A stretch of 64,000 nucleotides of DNA from contig NZ_CP098740.1 of NCBI RefSeq assembly GCF_026167665.1, positions 1,488,001-1,552,000 of the forward strand. The letters are read 5' to 3'. Positions 50,560 to 59,764 of this stretch are shown one piece after another. Within the stretch, counting starts at the first letter, position 1. Each line of letters begins with the position of its first letter. The notes below the pieces were generated by a model that searched no databases, had not been told where the DNA came from, and was given only the letters and a program-made list of their open reading frames with translations. The stretch is from Streptomyces drozdowiczii. Lineage in GTDB: Bacteria; Actinomycetota; Actinomycetes; Streptomycetales; Streptomycetaceae. Both the position numbers and the translations under genes were made by a program.

Positions 50560-53500
50560 GTGACGGCGGCGCCAGGAGAACGACTTCGGTTCAATGTCCT
50601 CGGTCCCGTGGAGGGATGGTCGAATGGTGTCCGGCTGAAACTCGGCGGGGTCATTCAGGAACGAGTTCTGGCCACTTTGCTGCTCGACCCCGGCAAGGTG
50701 CTTCCGGTCACCCGGCTGGTGGAGGCGGCCTGGGACGAGGACCCGCCGGCCACGGCGTCCCACCAGGTCCGCAAGGCCGTTGCGGATCTGCGGAAACGTA
50801 TCCCCGGCGGTGTGGACGTGCTGTTCACCGACGGGCCCGGCTATCGCCTGGAACTGGAGGAGGGCCAGAGCGATCTGGCCGAATTCGGAATGCTGGTCCA
50901 GGCGGCGAAAAGCGCCGCGGCCGGACAGCGGCTTTCCGAGGCGGCCGAAATCCTTCGCTCCGCGCTGATGCTCTGGCGCGGATCGGTCCTCTCGGGTACA
51001 GGGGGCCCGGTCATTGAGGCCGCGGCGACGACCATCGAGGAACGCCGGCTGGGGGTTTGGGAGGAGTACCTGGCCCTGCGCCTCTCCCTCGGCGAATCCG
51101 CCGAACTAATACCGGACCTGCGGGCACTGACGGCGCAGCACCCGTTGCGCGAGACCCTGCGGGGCCAGCTGATGCTGGCGCTGTACCGGTCCGGACGGCA
51201 GGCCGAGGCGCTGGAGGAGTACGGCAAGGTACGGGAACTGCTCGTCGAGGAACTCGGCGTCGACCCCGGCCCGCAGCTCGGCAAGCTCTACGAGGGCATT
51301 CTGCGCGAGAGCCCGGAACTGGGCGGCCCCGAGCCCGCCGCACCGCCACCGCCCGCCGCCGCGGCCCCACTCCCGGCCGAGCCGCCGTGCACCCTGCCCT
51401 ACGACCTGGCGGACTTCACCGGCCGCGAGGTCGAGCTGGCCGAACTGATGCGCCGGGCGACCCACAAGGGCGAGCAGGGCCCGCGGATCGTGGCGCTCGA
51501 CGGCATGGGCGGCAGCGGCAAGACCTCACTGGCCGTGCGGGCCGCCTACCGGCTCGTCGGCGAGTACCCGGACGGGCAGCTCCACATCGACCTGCGCGGT
51601 TACACCCCGGGCGACCAGCCGGTGTCCACCGGCACCGCGCTGGACGGCCTGCTCCGGGCGCTCGGCATCCCCGGGGACCGCATCCCCGACGACACGGCCG
51701 GGCGCACCGCGCTGTGGCGGGCCACGCTCGCCGGCAAGCGGCTGCTGATCCTGCTCGACAACGCGGCCGAGGCCGCCGGGGTCCGCCCGCTGCTGCCCAC
51801 CGGCAGCGGCTGCCTGGTGATCCTCACCAGCCGCAGCAGGCTGATCGACCTGGACGGCGTGGACTGGATCTCGCTCGGAGTGATGTCGCCGCGCGAGAGC
51901 GCCGCGCTGGTGGCCGAGACCCTGGGCACGGAGCGGGTGGCCGCCGAGCCGGAGGCCGCCGCCGAGCTGGCCCGCCTCTGCGACCATCTGCCGCTCGCGC
52001 TGCGCATCGCGACCGCCCGGCTGCGCAACCGGCCGCGCTGGACGCTGCGTTACCTCGCGGAGCGGCTACGGGACGAGACGCGCCGGCTGGACGAGTTCAG
52101 CGCCGGGGCGCGCAGCGTCTCCGCCACCCTGCGCCTGTCGTACCAGGCCCTGGACGAGGAGAGCCGCACCGCGTTCCGCATCCTGTCGCTGCACCCGGGC
52201 GGCGACATCAACGTGCACGCGGCGGCGGCGCTGCTCGGCTGCGGCATCTGGGATGCCGAGGACGTCCTGGAGCGGCTGCTCGACGTACACCTGCTGCGCC
52301 AGCCGGACATCGGGCTGTACTCCTTCCACGACCTGGTGCGCAGCTTCGCACAGAGCCTGTTCGACGCCGACGACCCCAGTGGCGAGGAGGCGGTGGTCGC
52401 CGTGGAACGGCTGCTCTGCTACTACCTCACCGCGACCGAGGCGGCCTGTGACGTCCTCTACCCCGGCCGCCGCCACCGCCCCACCGGCATCGAGAAGTCC
52501 TCGGCGGACCTGCCCGACCTCGGTGACGCGGAGCTGGCGCAGACCTGGTTCACGCAGGAGCAGGACGCACTGCTGGCCGCGGTGAACCTGGCCGAGCGGC
52601 GGGGCCTGCACCGGTACGTCGTCTGCCTGAGCCGCAACCTCGTCTTCCAGCTCAACGCGCGTGGAAACCTGGAGGAGTTCGGGGCCGTGGGCCGGGCCTC
52701 GGTGGCGTCGGCGAAGCGGCTGGGCGACCTCGCGCTGCTGGGCGCCAGCCTGTCCAATCTGGGGGTCGCCTGCTGGCGGCTGGGCCGGTTCGAGGAAGGG
52801 CTGGAGGCGGCGCGGGAGGGCCTCGACGTCGCCGCCCGGATCGGGGACCGGCACACCGAGGCGCACAGCGAGGGCACCCTCGGCCAGTTCCACAGCCTGC
52901 TCGGCAACTTCCCCGAGGCGCTGACGCATCTGCAGCGGGCCATCTCCTACGAACGTGAACTGGGCGTCCCGCGCGCCGAGGCGGACAGCCTCACCCTGCT
53001 CAGCACGCTCTACGAGCAGTGGGGCCGGCACGAGGAGGCAAAGGCGGCGGCGTTGCGTGCGATAGAGCTCCAGACGGGGCTCGGCCAGTTCGAGAACCAG
53101 TTCACCGCCTTCACCGATCTCGCCTTCGCCTACGCCGGTCTGGGCCTGTGGGAGGACGCGGCCCTGAGTCTGGACCGGGCCCGCGCCCGCCTCGACGAGG
53201 GCGCCGACCCCGGGAACGTGGCGGTGACCCTGGCGCTGTCGGCCGACGTGGACGAGCACCTCGGACGGCCGGCGCGGGTGCCGGACCTGGCGGAGCAGGC
53301 GCTGGAGCTGGTGGCGTCGAACGCGTCGCCGCTGCGGCGCGCCAAGGTGGAGAACATCGTCGGGCGGCTTCGAAGACGGCAGGGCGAGCGGGTGGCCGCT
53401 CGCGAACTCCACTCCAATGCGCGGGAGCTGGCGGCGTCCATGAGTTACCGGATCGAGGAGGCGTACGCGCTGAGCGGTCTGGCGGACGCGGCGGGCGATG

Positions 53501-53583
53501 AGGCGGACATCGCCGGCCACCGGGCGGCGGCGGAGAAGCTGTTCGAACGGATGGGTGTCGCGCCGGACCGGCGCCGCCGCTGA
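50560..53583 (+). CDS. AfsR/SARP-family transcriptional activator with NB-ARC and TPR domains
   Basis: 1007 residues from GTG 50560, with a long GGGGGGAGG site 7 bases upstream. The N-terminal OmpR-like DNA-binding domain (LRFNVLGPVEGWSNGVRLKL, ATASHQVRKAVADLRKRI) is followed by the bacterial transcriptional activator domain (about 100-250; LALYRSGRQAEALEEYGKV, ELGVDPGPQLGKLYEGIL). A P-loop NTPase follows (ALDGMGGSGKTSLAVRAA ~325), with NB-ARC motifs (LLILLDNAAEA, LPLALRIATARLR). The C-terminal ~300 residues are TPR-like helices. Such proteins bind 7-bp direct repeats spaced by 11 bp and activate antibiotic genes. Candidate repeats lie upstream of this gene and around the small genes to its right. 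Confidence 0.95.
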   Translation: MTAAPGERLRFNVLGPVEGWSNGVRLKLGGVIQERVLATLLLDPGKVLPVTRLVEAAWDEDPPATASHQVRKAVADLRKRIPGGVDVLFTDGPGYRLELEEGQSDLAEFGMLVQAAKSAAAGQRLSEAAEILRSALMLWRGSVLSGTGGPVIEAAATTIEERRLGVWEEYLALRLSLGESAELIPDLRALTAQHPLRETLRGQLMLALYRSGRQAEALEEYGKVRELLVEELGVDPGPQLGKLYEGILRESPELGGPEPAAPPPPAAAAPLPAEPPCTLPYDLADFTGREVELAELMRRATHKGEQGPRIVALDGMGGSGKTSLAVRAAYRLVGEYPDGQLHIDLRGYTPGDQPVSTGTALDGLLRALGIPGDRIPDDTAGRTALWRATLAGKRLLILLDNAAEAAGVRPLLPTGSGCLVILTSRSRLIDLDGVDWISLGVMSPRESAALVAETLGTERVAAEPEAAAELARLCDHLPLALRIATARLRNRPRWTLRYLAERLRDETRRLDEFSAGARSVSATLRLSYQALDEESRTAFRILSLHPGGDINVHAAAALLGCGIWDAEDVLERLLDVHLLRQPDIGLYSFHDLVRSFAQSLFDADDPSGEEAVVAVERLLCYYLTATEAACDVLYPGRRHRPTGIEKSSADLPDLGDAELAQTWFTQEQDALLAAVNLAERRGLHRYVVCLSRNLVFQLNARGNLEEFGAVGRASVASAKRLGDLALLGASLSNLGVACWRLGRFEEGLEAAREGLDVAARIGDRHTEAHSEGTLGQFHSLLGNFPEALTHLQRAISYERELGVPRAEADSLTLLSTLYEQWGRHEEAKAAALRAIELQTGLGQFENQFTAFTDLAFAYAGLGLWEDAALSLDRARARLDEGADPGNVAVTLALSADVDEHLGRPARVPDLAEQALELVASNASPLRRAKVENIVGRLRRRQGERVAARELHSNARELAASMSYRIEEAYALSGLADAAGDEADIAGHRAAAEKLFERMGVAPDRRRR

Positions 53584-53608
53584 GCCTCCGCTCGGCCGGA
53601 TGCCGAAA

Positions 53609-53651
53609 CGCCAGTGCCCCGTCCGGACTGACTCCGGGCGGGGCACTGGCG
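53609..53651. terminator. Hairpin between SARP and repeat-protein genes
   Basis: The arm starting CGCCAGTGCCCCG pairs with the arm ending CGGGGCACTGGCG, 19 bp with one mismatch. It lies between convergent stop codons and probably acts in both directions. Confidence 0.7.
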
Positions 53652-53676
53652 CGTCGTCGGGGCCGGGGGCGGCGGC

Positions 53677-54072
53677 TCAGACGGCGAGGACGGTCGGGTT
53701 CTGGTGGTCGTCGGGCGTGGCCGGGTCGGTCACGGTGGGGTTCTGGTTGTCGACCTGCACGACACCCGGGGTGACGACCGTCGGGTTCTGGTTGTCGACC
53801 TGCACGACCCGCGGCGTGGCCACGGTCGGGTTCTGGTTGTCGATCTGCACCACGCCCGGGGTGACGACCGTCGGGTTCTGGTTGTCGACCTGCACGACCC
53901 GCGGCGTGACGACCGTCGGGTTCTGGTTGTCGATCTGGACGACACCGGCCGGCGGGACCGTCGGGTTCTGGTTGTCGGCCCGGAAGCTGTCCGCCGTGAC
54001 GGTGTGACCGCCGAGAGCGATGACCGGAGCGGCGACGAGCAGAGCGACGAACCCGATGACCTTGCGTCCCAT
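53677..54072 (-). CDS. Small exported protein of 15-residue DNQNPTV repeats
   Basis: 131 residues from ATG 54072; AAGGGG lies 6 bases before it. Residues 1-27 form a signal peptide (MGRKVIGFVALLVAAPVIAL, then a TVTA site). The mature ~104 residues are seven copies of DNQNPTV (the last DHQNPTV) starting at residues 33, 48, 63, 78, 93, 108 and 122. They are separated by VTPRVVQV or VTPGVVQI, with Arg and Gly alternating between successive linkers. No cysteines, catalytic motif, LPxTG anchor or second membrane helix is visible. I do not recognise the family. Possible roles are a structural or adhesive surface polymer, an immunity or scavenger protein, or a precursor cut into repeated peptides. 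Upstream repeats and a -10-like TAACGC at SARP spacing suggest co-regulation with the cluster. Confidence 0.8.
   Translation of the reverse strand: MGRKVIGFVALLVAAPVIALGGHTVTADSFRADNQNPTVPPAGVVQIDNQNPTVVTPRVVQVDNQNPTVVTPGVVQIDNQNPTVATPRVVQVDNQNPTVVTPGVVQVDNQNPTVTDPATPDDHQNPTVLAV
53680..53976 (-). repeat. 45-bp in-frame tandem repeat coding for DNQNPTV units
   Basis: Six copies of the core GACAACCAGAACCCGACGGT and a variant seventh (GACCACCAG...), in 45-bp steps except for the last, at 42 bp. Changes between copies are mostly in the linker codons, so selection or recent expansion preserves the core. Confidence 0.9.
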
Positions 54073-54184
54073 TGCATACCCCTTGAGTGGTGTCTGTGTC
54101 GGCTTGCGGTGTTTTCCGCTTCCTGACACCACTGACTTTCCGGGGGACCGTTCCCCGCCCGGTCCCCGTGCGTTACCGCCCTGC

Positions 54185-54223
54185 GGGAACGCATAGGGAA
54201 CGGCCCCGGGAACACCGGGGAAC
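54185..54223 (-). promoter_or_regulatory. Four GTTCCC direct repeats upstream of the repeat-protein gene, candidate SARP site
   Basis: On the minus strand GTTCCC occurs four times at 10, 12 and 11 bp steps. The last heptamer (GTTCCCG) is followed by 8 bases and then TAACGC, a possible -10; an 8-bp gap is the usual SARP layout. The repeat-protein start is about 110 bases further on. Confidence 0.55.
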
Positions 54224-54239
54224 CGCCTCCGACCTGGGG

Positions 54240-54593
54240 TTATTCGTGCAAGCTGCAGGCCACCACCTTCGGTCCGGCGACGGTCAGTACCACCTGGGTG
54301 CGGGCCGGTCCCGCCTCGTGGCCGGCCAGATCGAGCAGCGAGCGCACCAATGAGCGCATGGCTGTCCGCTCCGCCTCCCCGGCGGGCGGCGGAACGATCC
54401 GGGACACGCTGTGCATCCCGTCGACCGTCTCCGTCTCCACGTCGAACGTGGGGCCTTCGGCGGGTGCGCCGACGGCGAACGACGGCGTGCCGCCGGTCGC
54501 GGCCAGCTCGGCCCAACGCTCCACGGACGACAAGTCCTGGAGCGCGTGGGCAAGTTCGGTCCCATCCGGCGATCGGTCCCGCGGAACTCTCAC
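54240..54593 (-). CDS. Unknown 117-residue protein
   Basis: GTG 54593 is chosen because AAGGAG lies 7 bases upstream (minus strand). The protein starts RVPRDRSPDGTELAHALQDL, has a central GPTFDVETETVDGMHSVSRI beta-hairpin-like region, a helix with EAERTAMRSLVRSLLDLAG and a final strand TQVVLTVAGPKVVACSLHE. There is no signal peptide or known motif. It lies between two candidate SARP sites, upstream of and co-directional with the exported repeat protein (167 bases apart), so both may belong to the same regulon. Function unknown. Confidence 0.55.
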   Translation of the reverse strand: MRVPRDRSPDGTELAHALQDLSSVERWAELAATGGTPSFAVGAPAEGPTFDVETETVDGMHSVSRIVPPPAGEAERTAMRSLVRSLLDLAGHEAGPARTQVVLTVAGPKVVACSLHE

Positions 54594-54663
54594 GGCAGCA
54601 CTCCTTCTGCGGGTGTGTGCGGACAAACGACACCGGGACCTTGACCCGGCCGCCTTCCGATCG

Positions 54664-54694
54664 GGTCCCGTTCCGTTCCCGTTTTATTCCCGTT
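54664..54694. promoter_or_regulatory. Three 11-bp repeats (GGTCCCG, GTTCCCG, ATTCCCG), candidate SARP site
   Basis: TCCCGTT recurs at 54666, 54677 and 54688, exactly 11 bp apart, in the divergent region between the 117-residue gene and the MFS gene. No convincing -10 lies at the expected 8-bp distance, so the controlled direction is uncertain. Confidence 0.55.
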
Positions 54695-54816
54695 CAGGTG
54701 ATCCCGGCGGGAACGCGACGGTATCCGCTCCCCCATGCTGACGGCCCATGAGAGAGCGGGTCCGGGCCATCTGCCCCGGTTCCCTCGACCGCACGCGACC
54801 GTCCTGGGGCAGTGCA

Positions 54817-56217
54817 GTGACAGCAACTCCAACCGTCTCGGGGCCCGGCCGGTTCGCCGGCATGGGCCCACTCCTACTGGTCTGGTCGGGCCAGACCGTC
54901 TCGCTGGTCGGCAGCGCGGCGGTCCGGTTCGCCTTCGTCGTCAGCGTCTGGTCCTCCGGGGAGAAGGCGAGCGCCGTCACCGCGCTCTCGCTGTGCGCGC
55001 TGCTCCCCCAGGCCCTGCTCAGCCCGGTCGCCGGCGCGATCGTCGACCGGATGCGCAAACGGACCGCGCTCCAACTGGCGGACGCCGGGGGCCTGCTGGT
55101 GGTGGGCTGCCTGGCGCTGCTGCACTATCTCGACGCCCTGCATCCCTGGCACGTCTACGTGGCCACCGCGCTGCTCGGCGCCGCCTCCGCCTTCCAGTTC
55201 CCGGCGCTGTCCTCGGCCGTACCGCTGCTCGTCCGCAAGGACCAGCTCGGGCGCGCCAACGGCCTGCTGGGCAGCGCGAAGAGCGCCGCGAGCATCGGCG
55301 GACCGGCCCTGGGCGGGCTGATGCTGACCGTCTTCGGGATAGGCCCGACCCTGCTCCTCGACCTGGTCAGCTACGCCGTCGCGCTGATCGGCGTACGCGT
55401 GGTGCGGCTGACCGGCGACCGGCCCGCGCCGCCGCCCACCGGGCCGCGCCGCCGGATCACCGCGGAGTCCGGCGAGGGCCTGCGCTACCTCTTCCGCACC
55501 CCGGGACTCCGGGACCTCATCGTGAACTTCTGCGTGGTCAACCTGGTGATGGTCTTCGGATTCGCGCTGATCCAGCCGATGGTGCTGCTGCGCGCCGACA
55601 GCGCCGCGCTGGCCACCGTCAACACCGCGATCGGGATCGGCGGGGTGGCGGGCGGGCTGCTGATGGCCGCCTGGGGAGGCCCGCGCGACCGGGGGCGCGG
55701 CATGATGCTCGGCGTCGTCGGGATGTGCCTGTCCGCTCTGATCGGCATGGCCTTCGCGGACTCCACGGCGGGCTGGTCGGTTGCCGTCCTGATCGGCGCC
55801 CTGCTGATGACGATCGTCAACTCCCAGATGAACGCGATCGTGCAGACCAAGGTCCCGCAGGAGTGGCAGGGGCGGGTCTTCGGCGCGGTGATGTTCCTCG
55901 GCTACATCTCCGTGCCGCTGGCCACCGCCCTGGCCGGTCCGCTCGCCGACTCCGTCTTCGAACCGGCGGCCGCCGGGGGCTCGGGCCTGTTCACCGTCCT
56001 GGGCCCGCTGTTCGGCGACGCTCCCGGCAGCGGAATGGCCGGCATGTTCTTCCTGGCCGGTCTCGCCGGCATCGGGGTCTCCCTGTGGGGGCTGGCCAGC
56101 CGCAACATCCGCGAGATCGACACGGTGATGCCCGACGCCGACGCCGCCCCCGCGGAGGAACACGCCGGTGACCGGACCGAGCGCCACGAGGAGGTCCGCG
56201 ATGAAGTGCGTCCATGA
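54817..56217 (+). CDS. MFS transporter, probable drug/peptide efflux
   Basis: 466 residues from GTG 54817 (TATPTVSGPGRF), which places about 18 residues before the first helix; ATG 54748 would add a Pro/Arg-rich stretch that looks untranslated. Twelve hydrophobic segments can be followed. The MFS loop 2-3 signature is present as GAIVDRMRKRTALQL, and QMNAIVQTKVPQEWQGRVFG is a conserved stretch of macrolide-efflux-like exporters. The C-terminal tail is acidic and hydrophilic. It overlaps the downstream NRPS start by 17 bases, so it is in the same transcript and likely exports the product or an intermediate. Confidence 0.85.
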   Translation: MTATPTVSGPGRFAGMGPLLLVWSGQTVSLVGSAAVRFAFVVSVWSSGEKASAVTALSLCALLPQALLSPVAGAIVDRMRKRTALQLADAGGLLVVGCLALLHYLDALHPWHVYVATALLGAASAFQFPALSSAVPLLVRKDQLGRANGLLGSAKSAASIGGPALGGLMLTVFGIGPTLLLDLVSYAVALIGVRVVRLTGDRPAPPPTGPRRRITAESGEGLRYLFRTPGLRDLIVNFCVVNLVMVFGFALIQPMVLLRADSAALATVNTAIGIGGVAGGLLMAAWGGPRDRGRGMMLGVVGMCLSALIGMAFADSTAGWSVAVLIGALLMTIVNSQMNAIVQTKVPQEWQGRVFGAVMFLGYISVPLATALAGPLADSVFEPAAAGGSGLFTVLGPLFGDAPGSGMAGMFFLAGLAGIGVSLWGLASRNIREIDTVMPDADAAPAEEHAGDRTERHEEVRDEVRP

Positions 56218-59200
56218 GCACGTCGAGGAACAGGCCCTCGCCCGCCCCGGAGCACTCGCCCTGGTGGCCGGGGCCGAGCGGCTGACGTACGCCGGACTCG
56301 ACCGGCGCGCGGCCGAGTTCGCGGCCCTGCTCGTGGCGCGCGGGGTGCGTCCTGGCGACACCGTCGGCGTCCGGCTGGAGCGGTCGGCCGCCCTGGTCGC
56401 CGCCGTCCTCGGCGTCCTCAAGGCCGGCGCCGCCTATGTCGTCCTGGACCCCGCCTTCCCGGCGGCGCGGCTCTCCGCGATGGCGGCGGACGCGGGTGTC
56501 ACCGCCGTGGTCGGGCCGCGCGGCACACCGCTCGACGGCGTCGTCGGGCGGCCGGTCCACCCCGAGGACGCCGCCGACCTGGCCCCACTGCCGCACGGCG
56601 CGGTGCCGGTGGACCCGGCCGCCCCCGCCTGCGTGATGTTCACGTCCGGTTCCACCGGTCGCCCCAAGGGGGCCGCCGCGCCGCACCACGCGATCACGGC
56701 GACCCTCACCGGCCAGGACTTCGCGTCCTTCGGCCCCGGGGCGGTCTGGCTCCAGTGCGCGCCGCTGTCCTGGGACGCGTTCGCCCTGGAGCTGTGGGGT
56801 CCGCTCGTCAACGGCGGGACCTGTGTGCTGCACCCGCCCGGCCGGCCCGAGCCGCTGGAGATGTCCCGGCTGGTGGCCGCGCACGGCGTCACCTCGATGT
56901 ACCTGTCGTCGTCGCTGTTCAACGTGGTGGTGGACGAGTACCCGGACCTCCTCGACGGACCGGCCGAACTGATCGTCGGCGGCGAGGCGCTGTCGCCCCC
57001 GCACGTCGCCCGCGCCCTGGCCCGCAGGCCCGGCCTGCGGCTGAGCAACGGCTACGGCCCCGTCGAGTGCATGGTGTTCCTCACCACCCACCGGGTCACC
57101 GGCGCGGACCTGGCGTCCGGCGGGCCCCTCCCGATAGGCCGCCCGCTCGCCGGCAAACGCCTGTACGTCCTCGACGAGGATCTCCGCCCGGTCCCCGACG
57201 GGGCCACCGGCGAGCTGTACGCGACCGGCGCGGGCCTCGCCCGCGAGTACACCGGCCGGCCCGCGCTGACCGCCGAGCGCTTCGTGGCCGGCCCCGGCGG
57301 CGGACGCCTGTACCGCACCGGCGACCTGGTGCGTCGCCGCGCCGACGGTGTGCTGGAGCACCTGGGCCGGGCCGACAGCCAGGTCAAGATACGCGGCTTC
57401 CGCGTGGAGCCCGGCGAGATCGAGGCCGTGCTCGCCGGGCACCCGGACGTGGACCGGGCCGCGGTCGCCGTCCACCCCCACCCGGCGGGCGACCGGCAGC
57501 TCACCGCGTACGTCGTCCCGCGAACCGCCCCCGCACCCCTCGCCGCGGCCCTGCGCGCGTACGCCGCCGCCCTGCTGCCCGAGCACCTGGTGCCGGCCGC
57601 CTTCGTCGCCCTGGACGCGCTGCCGCTGACGCCCAGCGGCAAACTGGACCGCGCCGCGCTCCCGGCCCCCGGCACCGCCGCGTCCCCGGACGCCACGAGG
57701 GCGGACGGCACCGCCGACCCGACCACGGCCGCCCTGTGCGCGCTGTTCTCCGAGGTCCTCGGGGTGCCGGCCGGTGCCGACGACGACTTCTTCGCACGCG
57801 GCGGCAACTCACTGCTCGCCGCGCGCCTCACCGGGCGCATCCGCTCCGCGCTGGGCGTCGAGATCGACATCCGGACGCTCTTCGAGGCGCCGACCCCGGC
57901 CCGGCTCGCACCCCTCGCCGACCGCGCTCCGGCCGCGGTGCGGCGGCCCGCGCCGGCCACCCCGGCCGGCCCCCTGCCCGTCTCCGACGCCCAGCAGCGG
58001 CTGTGGTTCCTCGACCGGACCGGAGCGGGCGCCGCCTACAACCTGCCGATGCTGGTCCGGCTGCGCGGGCCCGTCGACCCGGACGCGCTCGCCGGAGCGC
58101 TCGCCGACGTGGCCGGCCGCCACGAGGTGCTGCGCACCCTGTTCGGCGAGAGCGACGGCGTCCCCGTGCGGCGCGTACGGACCGGGAACCGGGCCCGGCC
58201 GCCCTTCGCGCACGAGGTGGTAGCGGAGGCCGAACTGACCGCGCGCGTCGAGCTGGCCGCCCGGCACCGCTTCGACCTGGCCGCCGAACTCCCCTTCCGG
58301 GCGGTGCTGTTCACCCTCCGGGAGCGGCCCGGCGAACACGCGCTGCTGGTCCTGGTGCACCACATCGCCGGCGACGGCTGGTCCCTGCGCCCGCTGTTCC
58401 GCGACCTCTCGCGTGCCTACGCCGCCCGCACCGGGGGCCGGGCCGCCGCGCTGCCCCGGCTGACCGTCCCGTACGCCGAGCACGCCCGCCGCCGGGTGGC
58501 GGGGCTCGGCCGGCCCACCGACCCCGCTTCCCCGGCCGCCCGCCAGCTCGCCTACTGGAAGGAGCGGTTGACCGGGCTCGACGCCGACGGTCCGCTGCTG
58601 CCGCGCCGACCGGGTGCTCCCGCGGCGCCCGGCCCGGACGCCGGGGTCGTCGTACGGCGGCTGGACGCCGCGGCGCACGCCCGGATCGAGGAGGCCGCGC
58701 GGGCCCGGGGCGCCACCCTGTTCATGGCCCTGCACACCGCCCTGCTCACCGCGCTGCTGGCGGCCGGAACCGGACCGGACACGGCCATCGGCGCGCCGGT
58801 GGCCGCGCGGGCCGCGGACACCGACGTCGAGGACGTCGTCGGCTTCTTCGTCAACCTGCTGGTGCTGCGCGTCGACGCCTCCGGCGACCCCGGACCGGCC
58901 GGGCTGCTGGCCCGGGTCCGGGACGCCGACCTCGGCGCCCTCGCCCACCAGGACGTGCCGTTCGAGCAGGTGGTCGGCGCCCTCAACCCGGCCCGCAGGC
59001 CCGGCCGGCAGCCGTTCACCGAGGTGGTGCTGGCGCTTCAGAACAACGCCCGCGCCGAGGTCGCCCTGCCCGGCGCCGAGGGGGGCGTGGAGTTGGTGCG
59101 CACCGGGTCCGCCCGCTTCGACCTGCTTGTCGACGTCTCGGAGGACACCGGCACCGACGGCACCCCCGGCGGCCTCACCCTCACCTTCGAGTACCGGACC

Positions 59201-59764
59201 GGAGCGCTGGAGGAGCCGTTCGTCAGCTGGCTCGCCGACACCCTGCCGCGCGCCCTGGCCGCCCTGTCCGACGCGCCGGACACCCCGCTGTCCGCGCTCG
59301 GCCTGCCCGAGCCGCCGCGCCGCGCGGACGACCGCGACCGGCTGCCGGCCGCCGTCCGCCCCGCACCGGCCGCGGCCGGAAGCCCCGCGGAGGAGACCAT
59401 CGGGGCCGTGTGGCGCGAGGTCCTGGGCGTGGCCCAGGTCGGCCGCGACGACGACTTCTTCGCGCTGGGCGGCAATTCGCTGCGCGCCGTCCGCGTCGCC
59501 GCCCGGCTCAGCACCCCCGGCCGTCCGGTGACCGCCGCGCAGCTCTTCGCCACGCCCACCGTGGCCACGCTCTCCGCGGAACTCGAGTCGGCCGCCGGGC
59601 AGGCGCGTCCGGCGGCGGCCCCGATCCCCCGCGCGCCGCGCATCCCGCGCGGCGTCGCCCCCACCCCCAGCCGGCCGCGGTCCGACGCGGCAGCCGTAAC
59701 CAGGAGGACAGGCAGTGGACCTCAGTGTGATGTTCTTCGGTGCGGACAGCACCGCGACCGGTGA
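56201..59764 (+). CDS. NRPS with A-T-C-T architecture
   Basis: 1187 residues; ATG 56201 has GAGGAGG 6 bases upstream. The A domain (~10-495) carries [13 protein letters not shown] (~147), WDAFALELWG (~192) and NGYGPVECMVF. It belongs to the same subgroup as A6 of the thioesterase-ending NRPS; its code reads about DALYIGGVFK and I cannot assign it. T GGNSLLAAR is at ~534, C with intact HHIAGDGWS at ~722, and a second T GGNSLRAVR at ~1090. No A domain serves the second T within this protein, so it must be charged from elsewhere or receive a chain. The last ~90 residues are Pro/Arg-rich and disordered. It overlaps the monooxygenase gene by 50 bases. Confidence 0.92.
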   Translation: MKCVHEHVEEQALARPGALALVAGAERLTYAGLDRRAAEFAALLVARGVRPGDTVGVRLERSAALVAAVLGVLKAGAAYVVLDPAFPAARLSAMAADAGVTAVVGPRGTPLDGVVGRPVHPEDAADLAPLPHGAVPVDPAAPACVMFTSGSTGRPKGAAAPHHAITATLTGQDFASFGPGAVWLQCAPLSWDAFALELWGPLVNGGTCVLHPPGRPEPLEMSRLVAAHGVTSMYLSSSLFNVVVDEYPDLLDGPAELIVGGEALSPPHVARALARRPGLRLSNGYGPVECMVFLTTHRVTGADLASGGPLPIGRPLAGKRLYVLDEDLRPVPDGATGELYATGAGLAREYTGRPALTAERFVAGPGGGRLYRTGDLVRRRADGVLEHLGRADSQVKIRGFRVEPGEIEAVLAGHPDVDRAAVAVHPHPAGDRQLTAYVVPRTAPAPLAAALRAYAAALLPEHLVPAAFVALDALPLTPSGKLDRAALPAPGTAASPDATRADGTADPTTAALCALFSEVLGVPAGADDDFFARGGNSLLAARLTGRIRSALGVEIDIRTLFEAPTPARLAPLADRAPAAVRRPAPATPAGPLPVSDAQQRLWFLDRTGAGAAYNLPMLVRLRGPVDPDALAGALADVAGRHEVLRTLFGESDGVPVRRVRTGNRARPPFAHEVVAEAELTARVELAARHRFDLAAELPFRAVLFTLRERPGEHALLVLVHHIAGDGWSLRPLFRDLSRAYAARTGGRAAALPRLTVPYAEHARRRVAGLGRPTDPASPAARQLAYWKERLTGLDADGPLLPRRPGAPAAPGPDAGVVVRRLDAAAHARIEEAARARGATLFMALHTALLTALLAAGTGPDTAIGAPVAARAADTDVEDVVGFFVNLLVLRVDASGDPGPAGLLARVRDADLGALAHQDVPFEQVVGALNPARRPGRQPFTEVVLALQNNARAEVALPGAEGGVELVRTGSARFDLLVDVSEDTGTDGTPGGLTLTFEYRTGALEEPFVSWLADTLPRALAALSDAPDTPLSALGLPEPPRRADDRDRLPAAVRPAPAAAGSPAEETIGAVWREVLGVAQVGRDDDFFALGGNSLRAVRVAARLSTPGRPVTAAQLFATPTVATLSAELESAAGQARPAAAPIPRAPRIPRGVAPTPSRPRSDAAAVTRRTGSGPQCDVLRCGQHRDR

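Noticed and set aside
53680..53976. CRISPR-like array of regularly spaced repeats
   Set aside because: The repeats are in frame, code for DNQNPTV units after a signal peptide, and the spacers are near identical; there are no cas genes.
54748..54816. ATG 54748 as start of the second MFS gene
   Set aside because: It has no ribosome site, and the added residues are Pro/Arg-rich and unlike MFS N-termini. It is kept as an alternative only.
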